Position numbers and translations under genes: made by a program. The notes beneath the pieces are model-generated. The model had not been told where the DNA came from. It did no database searches and saw only the letters and a list, made by a program, of their open reading frames with translations. Shown one piece after another: positions 42,481-49,232 of a DNA stretch of 64,000 nt. The stretch is from DASUNQ01 sp044866775 (GTDB lineage: Bacteria > Acidobacteriota > Thermoanaerobaculia > Multivoradales > UBA5704): positions 1 to 64,000 of the forward strand of contig JBIOUG010000097.1 of the NCBI GenBank assembly GCA_044866775.1. The letters run 5' to 3'. Positions within the stretch are counted from its first letter, which is position 1. Every line of letters begins with the position of its first letter.

Positions 42481-43274
42481 TGGCCCTCGTCCTCCCAGGC
42501 CCGCTGCGGCGGGTTGTGCCGGCCCGCCTCGTCGAGCCCCTCCGGCGGCTGATCTGGCGGCTGCCGAACCTGCGGCGCCGGCTTCCCTCCGGGCTCGAGC
42601 TCGCCGTCGAGAGCCCCGCCGACTGGACGATCTACAACGACGTCTTCGCCGAGGGCGAGTACGACGCGGCGATCCACGCCTGCCTCGACGCCGCGCCGCG
42701 GGACCGGCCGCTCACGGTGCTCGACCTCGGCGCCAACGTCGGCTATTTCGCGCTGCGGCTCGCCGATCTCGCCCTCCGCCGCGGCGGCGTCGACTTCCGC
42801 CTGATCGCCGTCGAGGCGAGCGCCGGGCTGGCGCAGGCGATCGAACGGCGCCTGCGCGCGCAGCCTGCGCTCACCGAGCGCGTGCGGGTCGTGCACGGCC
42901 TCGCCGGCCGGCGGAGCGGCGAAGGCCGGCTCTACGAGTCCGCGCTCCACTTCGAGCACTCCGCGCTGCCGCGCGGCGACGGCCGGGGCCGCGCGGTGTC
43001 GTACGTCGATCTGGCGGCGCTGACGGCGAGCTGGCCGCAGATCGACCTGCTCAAGTGCGACATCGAAGGGGCGGAGCTCGAGCTCCTCGAGACCTACGGC
43101 GGCGACCTGCTCCCGCGCGTGCGCCGCGCCGTCGTCGAGCTGCACCACGCCCGCTGCGACACCGGACGCTGCCGCGAGCTGCTGCACGCCACCGGGCTCG
43201 CCCGCGAGCGCGTCCTGCGCGACGCCTACGGCTGCTCGGTCGTCCTCCTCAGCCGGCCCGAGGACCCGTCGTGA
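42480..43274 (+). CDS. FkbM-family SAM-dependent methyltransferase (3 of 3)
   Basis: Protein of 264 residues starting at ATG 42480 (1-nt overlap). Motif I is VLDLGANVGYFALRLADL (~80-97), then FRLIAVEASAGLAQAIERRLRA and the FkbM motif QIDLLKCDIEGAELELLETYGGDLL (~182-206). A basic N-terminus (LRRLIWRLPNLRRRLPSG) precedes the domain. Probable sugar O-methyltransferase. It overlaps the next glycosyltransferase start by 4 bp. Confidence 0.86.
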   Translation: MALVLPGPLRRVVPARLVEPLRRLIWRLPNLRRRLPSGLELAVESPADWTIYNDVFAEGEYDAAIHACLDAAPRDRPLTVLDLGANVGYFALRLADLALRRGGVDFRLIAVEASAGLAQAIERRLRAQPALTERVRVVHGLAGRRSGEGRLYESALHFEHSALPRGDGRGRAVSYVDLAALTASWPQIDLLKCDIEGAELELLETYGGDLLPRVRRAVVELHHARCDTGRCRELLHATGLARERVLRDAYGCSVVLLSRPEDPS

Positions 43275-44176
43275 GCCGGCCGCCGCCGTCCGGCGCGCCC
43301 GCCGTCGGCGTCGTCGTCACCAACTACCAGACCTGGGACCTCACCCGCCGCTGCGTCGAGGCGGTGGCGCGCCTGGGCGGCGCCGGCGACGTGGTGGTCG
43401 TCGACGACGCCTCGCCGGCGCCGCCGCCGCCGGCCGTCGCGGCCCACGCGCGGGTCCTGGTCAACGCCGCCAACCAGGGGCTCTGCCGCAGCTTGAACCG
43501 CGGCATCCGCGAGTGCGCCACGGACGTCGTCGTGCTCTTCGACTCGGACGCCTACCCGCTGGTCGAGTTCGCCGCGCCGCTGCGCGCCGCCTTCGCCGCC
43601 GACCCTCGCCTCGCCGTCGTCGGCTTCGCCACCGTCGGCGCCGGCGGCCGGCCGACCGGCTCGTGGGAGGACGAGCCGGGAGTGCTGGGCTTTGTCCTCG
43701 GACCGCGCCTCGACGCCCTGCGGCGGCGGCTCCGCCCGAGGCGCTCCCCGCCGGACCGCCTGTCGGTCTTCACCTGCGCCATGGCGGTGCGGCGCGACGC
43801 CTTCCTGGCGATCGGCGGCTTCGACGAGGCGTTCGACTGGCTCGACCTCGACCACGACCTCTCGATGCGCCTGCGCCGCGCCGGCTACCGCCTCGCGGTG
43901 CGCTCCGACCTCGTCGCCTTCCACGAAGGGGGCGGCGCGCCGCAGGCCACCGGCGAGCGTGTCCTCCGCGCCTACAAGAACCGCTGGCGGCTGCTGCGCA
44001 AACACGGCAAGATCCGCCGCCCGGCGCTGGTCGGCGCCCTCGTCCGGCTGCGCCTGCGGGGCGAATGGCTGCTGCTCCGGCTCGCCGGCGCCGTCCTGCG
44101 GACCCGGCCCGAGCTGGCGGCCAAGGCGGCGGGACGGCGCGCGCTCGTCCGCTGGTGCGCCGAGAACTACCGGTAA
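43271..44176 (+). CDS. Glycosyltransferase family 2 (rhamnosyltransferase-like)
   Basis: Protein of 301 residues starting at GTG 43271 (GTGA overlap). VGVVVTNYQTWDLTRRCVEAVARLG, VVVVDDASPAP, NAANQGLCRSLNRGIRECATDVVVLFDSDAYPL (DxD = DSD, ~96), and the acceptor region FTCAMAVRRDAFLAIGGFDEAFDWLDLDHDLSMRLRRAGYRLAV are typical of the GT2 subgroup containing many rhamnosyltransferases. The C-terminal region is basic and could contact the membrane surface. It is the last gene before a ~215-bp gap. Confidence 0.87.
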   Translation: MSRPPPSGAPAVGVVVTNYQTWDLTRRCVEAVARLGGAGDVVVVDDASPAPPPPAVAAHARVLVNAANQGLCRSLNRGIRECATDVVVLFDSDAYPLVEFAAPLRAAFAADPRLAVVGFATVGAGGRPTGSWEDEPGVLGFVLGPRLDALRRRLRPRRSPPDRLSVFTCAMAVRRDAFLAIGGFDEAFDWLDLDHDLSMRLRRAGYRLAVRSDLVAFHEGGGAPQATGERVLRAYKNRWRLLRKHGKIRRPALVGALVRLRLRGEWLLLRLAGAVLRTRPELAAKAAGRRALVRWCAENYR

Positions 44177-44391
44177 AGGCGGCGGCAGCCCGCTCTCTTG
44201 AGCCAGCCGAACTTGGCTCAGCGAGTCAAGTTTGCGCGGGCTCAAGTGGCCGAAGGGAGGTCGAGCCGCAAGGCGCAGACCGCGCTAGACCTTGCTAGAC
44301 TAGGGCGACTTCAACGAGCCACGCGTCGAGAGCCAAGGCGTCGCGCGACGGCGCAGGTGCGTCCCGCCGCAGCAGGAGTGTGAGACGGAGC
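44177..44391 (+). other. Intergenic leader with alternative inverted repeats
   Basis: No gene was found here. CTTGAGCC (44197-44204) can pair with GGCTCAAG (44239-44246), while the overlapping GAGCCA (44200-44205) can instead pair with TGGCTC (44214-44219), giving two mutually exclusive hairpins. Further on, GCTAGAC occurs twice 10 bp apart (44284 and 44294). The base composition is clearly less GC-rich than the flanks. This may be a promoter/leader region for the epimerase gene; a clear -35/-10 pair was not identified. Confidence 0.4.
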
Positions 44392-45411
44392 ATGGACTGG
44401 ACCGACAAGCGCATCCTCGTCACCGGCGGGGCGTCGTTCATCAGCTCGCACCTGGTCGACCTGCTGGTCGCCAAGGGCGCGGGCGCCGTCCGCGTCGTCG
44501 ACGACCTGTCGAGCGGCAAGCTGGCCAACATCCAGGAGCACGTCGACGCCGGCCGGGTCGACTTCCAGCGCGCCGACCTCCTGGGGCCCGGGGTCGCGCA
44601 GCGGGCAGTCGTCGGGATCGACGTCGTCTTCCACCTTGCCGCCATCCACGGCGGGCGCGGCTTCGTCGACCTCCACCAGGCGGCCTGCGCGCAGAACCTG
44701 GCGCTGGACGGCATGCTGATCAAGGCCGCGCACGAGGCCGGCGTCGAGAAGTTCGTCTTCGCCTCGTCGGGCTGCGTCTACCCCAATCACCTGCAGGGCG
44801 ACGTGACGCAGGAGCTGTACCTGAGCGAGGAGATGGTAGGACCCCCCTACGACGCCGACAACCTCTACGGCTGGGCGAAGCTGATGGCCGAGATGACGCT
44901 CCAGGCCTACGCCCGGGATCTCGGGATGAAGTCGGCCTGCTGCCGCTTCTTCACCGTCTACGGCGAGCGCGGCGTCGAGAACCACGCGGTCATCGCCATG
45001 ATCGCCCGCGCCTTCGTGCGCCAGGACCCGTTCCAGGTCTGGGGCGACGGCACCCAGGTGCGCAACTGGACCTACGTCGGCGACATCGTGCGCGGCATGG
45101 TGCTGGCGGCCGAGAAGATCGACGACGGCACCGCCGTCAACCTCGGCACCGAGGAGCGGACGCGCGTCATCGACGCCGTGCGCGAGGTGCTGCGCTACAC
45201 CGGCCATCGCGCCGAGATCGAGTTCCTCCCCCACATGCCGACGGGGCCGCTCAACCGCGTGGCGAGCAACCGGCTGGCGCGCGACCTCTTGGGCTGGGAG
45301 CCGGAGATGAAGTTCATGGCTGGCCTCCACCGCACGATCGACTGGTACTTCGCGACCAAGCAGCGCGAGAAGGTCGGCGGCTATCTCCAGGAGATGCTGA
45401 CCGAGAGGTAG
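44392..45411 (+). CDS. NAD-dependent sugar epimerase (extended SDR)
   Basis: Protein of 339 residues starting at ATG 44392 with GGAG ribosome site 4 nt upstream (an in-frame GTG at 44380 is possible). The cofactor motif reads RILVTGGASFISSHLVDLL, with Ala/Ser and Ser replacing two of the usual Gly positions of GGxGFIGSHL. Catalytic elements are FASSGCVYPN and YGWAKLMAEMTLQAYARDLGMKSACCRFFTVYG. The C-terminal domain has VRNWTYVGDIVRGMVLA. It resembles NDP-hexose 3,5- or 4-epimerases (UDP-glucose/GDP-mannose type); the substrate is not resolved. Confidence 0.85.
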   Translation: MDWTDKRILVTGGASFISSHLVDLLVAKGAGAVRVVDDLSSGKLANIQEHVDAGRVDFQRADLLGPGVAQRAVVGIDVVFHLAAIHGGRGFVDLHQAACAQNLALDGMLIKAAHEAGVEKFVFASSGCVYPNHLQGDVTQELYLSEEMVGPPYDADNLYGWAKLMAEMTLQAYARDLGMKSACCRFFTVYGERGVENHAVIAMIARAFVRQDPFQVWGDGTQVRNWTYVGDIVRGMVLAAEKIDDGTAVNLGTEERTRVIDAVREVLRYTGHRAEIEFLPHMPTGPLNRVASNRLARDLLGWEPEMKFMAGLHRTIDWYFATKQREKVGGYLQEMLTER

Positions 45412-45418
45412 CCGGACG

Positions 45419-46534
45419 CTGCACAAGCTCCTCTACCTCTGCGACTGGCTCCCCCCGGACTTCGGCGCGGTCGGCCAGTACAGCCTGCTCTTCGCGCGCG
45501 AGCGGGCGGCGGTGGGCGAGGACGTGCTCTTGGCCGGGCTTTCGTCGACGGCTTCGTCGCTCGACGAGGAGGCGGTCGGCGCCGGGCGGCTGCGAGTGCT
45601 GCGCCTGCGGGCGCCCGTCTATGACCGCGCCGACTTCCGCACCCGCGCGCTGTGGACGGCGAAGACCGACCTCGCCCTCCTCTGGCGGCTGCGGCGCGAG
45701 CTCGCGCGCGCCGACGAGATCCTCTTCACCGGCAGCCCGCCGTTCCTGATCCAGCTCCTGGTGCCGGCGAACCTCGTGCTGCGCAAGCGGCTCACCTACC
45801 GCATCACCGACTTCCATCCCGAGTGCCTGATGGCGGAGCTCGAGCACGTGCCGGCGGCGCTCGCGGCGTTCCACCGCTGGACAATGGCGCTGCGCCGTTG
45901 CGTCGACCGCTTCGAGGTGCTGGGGGAGGACCAGCGCGAGCGCCTCCTCGCCCAGGGCATCCCGGCGGAGCGGATCGTGCTCAAGCGCGATCCCTCGCCG
46001 GTCGCGATCCCGCCCGGGACGGCGCCGCTCGCGCCGCCCGCAGCGCTGGCCGGCCGCGCGCTCCTCCTCTACTCCGGGAACTTCGGGGTGGCGCACGAGC
46101 ACGAGACCTTCGTCGCCGGCTACCGTCTCCACCACCGCCAAGGCACGGGGCGGGTGGGGCTCTGGCTCAACGCCACCGGCGCCCGCGCCGACTGCGTGGA
46201 GGCAGCGCTGCGCGCGGCGGGCCTCCCCCACCACCGCAGCCGCCCGGTGCCGCTCGACCTCCTGCCGCGCCTCCTGGTCACTCCCGCGGCCCACCTGATC
46301 ACCTTGCGCGACGCCTTCGTCGGCTACGTGCTGCCGTCGAAGGTCCACGCCTGCGTCGCCTCCGGCCGCCCGGTGCTCTACGTCGGCAGCGAGCGCTCGG
46401 ACGTCCACCGCCTGTGCGCCGCCGGGCTGCCGGCGGACGCCTACTGGCGAGTGGACGTCGGGAACGCCGCGGGGGTGGCGTGGGCGCTCGAGGCGGTCGC
46501 CGACGGCGCCGAGGCTCCTCCAAGCTCCACGTAG
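45419..46534 (+). CDS. GT4-like glycosyltransferase with probable CTG start codon
   Basis: Protein of about 371 residues. The conserved first strand and Gly-rich loop (KLLYLCDWLPPDFGAVGQYSLLFARERAAVGEDVLLAGL) is read in one frame back to an in-frame TGA at 45398-45400. In that interval there is no ATG, GTG or TTG, but CTG at 45419 lies 10 nt after a GAGAGG ribosome site. The first standard codon, GTG 45512, would delete the whole first strand. Donor-domain features include LLLYSGNFGVAHEHETFVAGYRL and DAFVGYVLPSKVHACVASGRPVLYVG, as in WbuB-like fucosaminyl- and related transferases. Last gene of the glycan locus before a strong terminator. Confidence 0.75.
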   Translation: MHKLLYLCDWLPPDFGAVGQYSLLFARERAAVGEDVLLAGLSSTASSLDEEAVGAGRLRVLRLRAPVYDRADFRTRALWTAKTDLALLWRLRRELARADEILFTGSPPFLIQLLVPANLVLRKRLTYRITDFHPECLMAELEHVPAALAAFHRWTMALRRCVDRFEVLGEDQRERLLAQGIPAERIVLKRDPSPVAIPPGTAPLAPPAALAGRALLLYSGNFGVAHEHETFVAGYRLHHRQGTGRVGLWLNATGARADCVEAALRAAGLPHHRSRPVPLDLLPRLLVTPAAHLITLRDAFVGYVLPSKVHACVASGRPVLYVGSERSDVHRLCAAGLPADAYWRVDVGNAAGVAWALEAVADGAEAPPSST

Positions 46535-46544
46535 GGGCGGGCTC

Positions 46545-46638
46545 AGGAGCCCGGCGCGAACGCTTTCGCGTTTTTTTGGAGCCCGGCGCGAAAATCTTCG
46601 CGCCTTAGGATCCCGGCGCGAAAGCCTTCGCGCCGAGG
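46545..46638. repeat. Three tandem copies of a ~31-bp palindromic element (R2)
   Basis: Units at 46545-46577, 46578-46610 and 46611-46638 share the core GCCCGGCGCGAA-n4-TTCGCG(CC), an 8-bp inverted repeat (GGCGCGAA / TTCGCGCC). A fourth copy lies at 62780-62810. Here the array separates convergent genes, and the leftmost unit carries a T-run, making it a terminator. The rightmost unit encodes the last residues (GAKAFAPGS) and stop of the leftward regulator gene. It looks like a mobile palindromic element comparable in behaviour to REP or RPE sequences. Confidence 0.8.
46555..46577 (+). terminator. Intrinsic terminator of the glycan operon
   Basis: CGCGAA (46555-46560) and TTCGCG (46565-46570) form a 6-bp stem with a CGCT loop, followed by seven consecutive T residues (46571-46577). 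It lies 21 nt past the stop of the last glycosyltransferase and should end rightward transcription; it is built from one unit of repeat R2. Confidence 0.85.
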
Positions 46639-48881
46639 TCCCGCGCCAGCGCCTCGTAGGCGGCGGCGCTCTCCTCGGCGAGCAGGAAGCGGGCGTGGAT
46701 GGCGGCCTTCTGCAGGTAGCCGAGCGCCCGCTCGGGCTGGCCGGCGGCGCGGTGGTGGTGGGCCAGGACGTCGTAGGCGCGCCCGCGCGCGCTGCTCTCG
46801 AGCCGCTCGAGCGCGGCGGCGACCTGAGCGTGCAGCACGCGCCGCCGCGCCGGATCGAGGCCCGCGTAGACGGCGTGGCGGATCGCGGCGTGCGCAAACT
46901 CGAAGCGGCCGCGCCGCGCGCCGCGCGCCCAGCGCACCAGGTCGTGCTCGGGGCCGCCGCTCCGCCACTGGCCGGTCGACTGGCGCAGGAGCCAGCGCTG
47001 GAGCAGCTCCTCGAGGGCGAACTCGACCACGGCCGGATGCTCGTCGGCGCCGAGCTGGAGCAGCGCCGGCTCGAAGCTCTGGCCGGCGACCGCGGCGAAG
47101 GCGAGGAGCCGCCGCGCCGAGGCGGGGAGGCGCAGCACCCGATCGCGGGCGAGCACGTCCACCGTCGCCGGCTGCGGCAGCCCGAGGTCGTCGAGCGGCC
47201 GCGCGAGCTGCCACCCCCCGGCCGCGCGCGGCTCGAGCGCGCCGCTGTCGTGCAGCAGGTTCACCAGCTCCGTCACCGCCAGCGGCAGGCCGCCGCCGCG
47301 GGCGACGAGGAGTCCCCCAAGCTCCGCCACCTGCCCCTCCGGCACCAGCGCGGTGGCGATCTCCCACACCGCGGCCGGGGTGAGGCGCGGCAGCTCGAAC
47401 CGCACGCAGCCGGCGCCGGCCGGCGGCCGTGCCGCGGCGGAGCGCCGCGCCGCCGCGGCCTCCTCGTCGTCGCCAACGCCCGGGCGTGCGGCGGCCACGA
47501 TCCAGGCCGGCGGCGGCAGGCGCTCGAGCACGTGCTCCAGCAGGTCGAGGCTCGCCGCGTCGGCCAGGTCGAGGTCGTCGAGGAAGACGACCAGCGGCTG
47601 GCGGCGCGCCGCCGCGAGGTCGCCCAGGAAGCGCGTCACCGCGGCGAAGAGCCGCCGGCGCCCCTCGCCGCCCGCGGCGGGCGGCACCGGCGTGAAGGCG
47701 CCGGGGGGCAGGGCGAAGGAGCGGGGGAGGAGGTGCGCGAGCGCCTCGAGCGCGGCGCGCGGCAGCGCCGCGAGCACCCGCTCGGCCGTCTCGCTGTCCT
47801 CGACCCGCGCCTGACCGAGCACCTCGACCCAGGGCAGGTAGGGTGACGGCGGCAGCAGCTCGGCGCCACTCCCCTTGAGCACCAGCGCCGGGCGCTGCGC
47901 CGTCGCCGCGTCGAGGAAGGTCTTGATCAGCCGGCTCTTCCCCACCCCGGCCTCGCCGACGACGACGCAGCAGCGCACGCCGCCGGCGAGGGCCTCCTGC
48001 CAGCTCTCGTCGAGCAGCGTCCAGCCGACCTCCCGCCCGACGAGCGGCACCAGCGGCCCGATCGGCGCCGCCTCGCCGGCCGGCGCCTCCGCCGGCGCCG
48101 CCTCGGCGAGGATCGACTCGTAGAGGGCGCGCGTCTCCTCGAGCGGCTCGACCCCCAGCTCCTCGTGCAGCCGGCGGCGCAGCTCGTCGTAGTGGGCGAG
48201 GGCGCCGCTGCGGTGCCCGGAGAGCGCGGTCAAGCGCATCAGCTCGCGGTGGATGGGCTCGGCCAGCGGCTCGAGGGTGAGCAGGCGGCGCGCGTAGTGG
48301 ATGCCGTAGCGATACTCGCCGCGCCCGCGGTAGCTCTCGACCAAGGCGCGCAGGGCCTCGATCGCCCCGTCGCGCAGCCGCGCCTGCTCGGTGAGCTGCC
48401 ACTCCTCGAAGTCCTGGGCGTCCTTGACGAAGAAGCCGGCGAGGAAATCGCCGCGGTAGAGCTGCACCGCGGCGGCCAGGTGATGGGGATCGACGGCGTG
48501 GCCGCCGGCCGCCGGCCGCGGGCCGCCGCCGCCGAGGCGCAGCGCCTCTTCGAAGGCTTCGACGTCGAGCCAGACGTCGGCCGCCGGGTCGAGCCCCAGC
48601 TCCTGGTGGGTGCCGGTGACGAGCCGCTGCCCGGGGATCGCCGCGCGCAGGTTGTAGGCGGCCTGGCGCAAGGCGTGGCGCGCCGCCTCCGGCCCGCTCT
48701 CCCCCCACAGCAGCCCGGCCAGGTGGTCGCGGCTGAACGTCCGCCCGCGATGGCAGACCAGGTAGGCGAGCAGCGCCCGCGCCTTCTGCGACTCGAAGCC
48801 GCCGGCCTGGCGCTCGCCGCACCAGACCGCGAAACCGCCGAGGAGGCGGATGCGGAGGTTGGAAGAGGGGACCGTCTTCAC
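46605..48881 (-). CDS. AfsR/SARP-like BTAD-domain regulator with AAA ATPase
   Basis: Large transcriptional regulator of 758 residues. The N-terminal winged-helix part (LRIRLLGGFAVWCGERQAGGFESQKARALLAYLVCHRGRTFSRDHLAGLLWGE, ~8-60) and the helical BTAD domain (~95-255; WLDVEAFEEALR, LYRGDFLAGFF, HYARRLLTLEPLAEPIHRELMRL) match SARP-family activators. An AAA-type signal-transducing ATPase follows with Walker A VVGEAGVGKSRL (~301-312) and Walker B LVVFLDDLDL (~425), then TPR-like helices. Such proteins usually activate secondary-metabolite or surface-structure genes; nearby targets include the divergent SdrD-B gene and the lasso cluster. The last nine residues come from repeat R2. Confidence 0.88.
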   Translation of the reverse strand: MKTVPSSNLRIRLLGGFAVWCGERQAGGFESQKARALLAYLVCHRGRTFSRDHLAGLLWGESGPEAARHALRQAAYNLRAAIPGQRLVTGTHQELGLDPAADVWLDVEAFEEALRLGGGGPRPAAGGHAVDPHHLAAAVQLYRGDFLAGFFVKDAQDFEEWQLTEQARLRDGAIEALRALVESYRGRGEYRYGIHYARRLLTLEPLAEPIHRELMRLTALSGHRSGALAHYDELRRRLHEELGVEPLEETRALYESILAEAAPAEAPAGEAAPIGPLVPLVGREVGWTLLDESWQEALAGGVRCCVVVGEAGVGKSRLIKTFLDAATAQRPALVLKGSGAELLPPSPYLPWVEVLGQARVEDSETAERVLAALPRAALEALAHLLPRSFALPPGAFTPVPPAAGGEGRRRLFAAVTRFLGDLAAARRQPLVVFLDDLDLADAASLDLLEHVLERLPPPAWIVAAARPGVGDDEEAAAARRSAAARPPAGAGCVRFELPRLTPAAVWEIATALVPEGQVAELGGLLVARGGGLPLAVTELVNLLHDSGALEPRAAGGWQLARPLDDLGLPQPATVDVLARDRVLRLPASARRLLAFAAVAGQSFEPALLQLGADEHPAVVEFALEELLQRWLLRQSTGQWRSGGPEHDLVRWARGARRGRFEFAHAAIRHAVYAGLDPARRRVLHAQVAAALERLESSARGRAYDVLAHHHRAAGQPERALGYLQKAAIHARFLLAEESAAAYEALARDLGAKAFAPGS

Positions 48882-48905
48882 TCGGCGACCAGTTCGGGTG
48901 AGGCG

Positions 48906-48987
48906 AGCAGCCGAGCTGCTTCCCGCCTTACTGCGTTGACCCGATCTCCCTCACCCCTGGCCCCTCTCCCACATGGGAGAGGGGGAC
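48906..48987. repeat. 82-bp dispersed repeat, copy 2 (R1)
   Basis: Same length and orientation as 130-211, identical over its right-hand ~45 bp, with the CCCCTCTCCC/GGGAGAGGGG hairpin. Here it sits in the 351-bp region between the divergently transcribed regulator and SdrD-B genes, so it is not acting simply as a convergent terminator. Confidence 0.8.
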
Positions 48988-49173
48988 GCTTGCGTGTTGA
49001 GTCCCCCCTCGTGGACTCTGCGGAGTCTAGCAGTGGCGGAGACGAAGGCCGTTACGTGCCAGTAGTTTAGCAGTCGTCGCCACGCTCACTCGGGGGCGCG
49101 GATCGCCTGACGATCTCCTGACGATCGCGGTGCAGACTGTTGCGTACCGCAGAGCACCAGACGTGCCGCGCTT

Positions 49174-49205
49174 CGGCAGGAGGGGCCGTGCGGCCCCTCT
49201 TGCCG
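49174..49205 (+). promoter_or_regulatory. Long 5'-leader hairpin upstream of the SdrD-B gene
   Basis: A 14-bp stem (49174-49187 with 49192-49205) closes a GTGC tetraloop; the only non-Watson-Crick position would be a G-U wobble in RNA. It ends 27 nt before the ATG at 49233, just upstream of the GGAGAG ribosome site. No T-run follows. It may protect the mRNA or act as a protein-binding leader; no known riboswitch consensus was recognised. The rest of the 351-bp interval holds repeat R1 and no gene. Confidence 0.6.
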
Positions 49206-49232
49206 TGCCTTCGGTCGAGAGGAGAGCTGACG

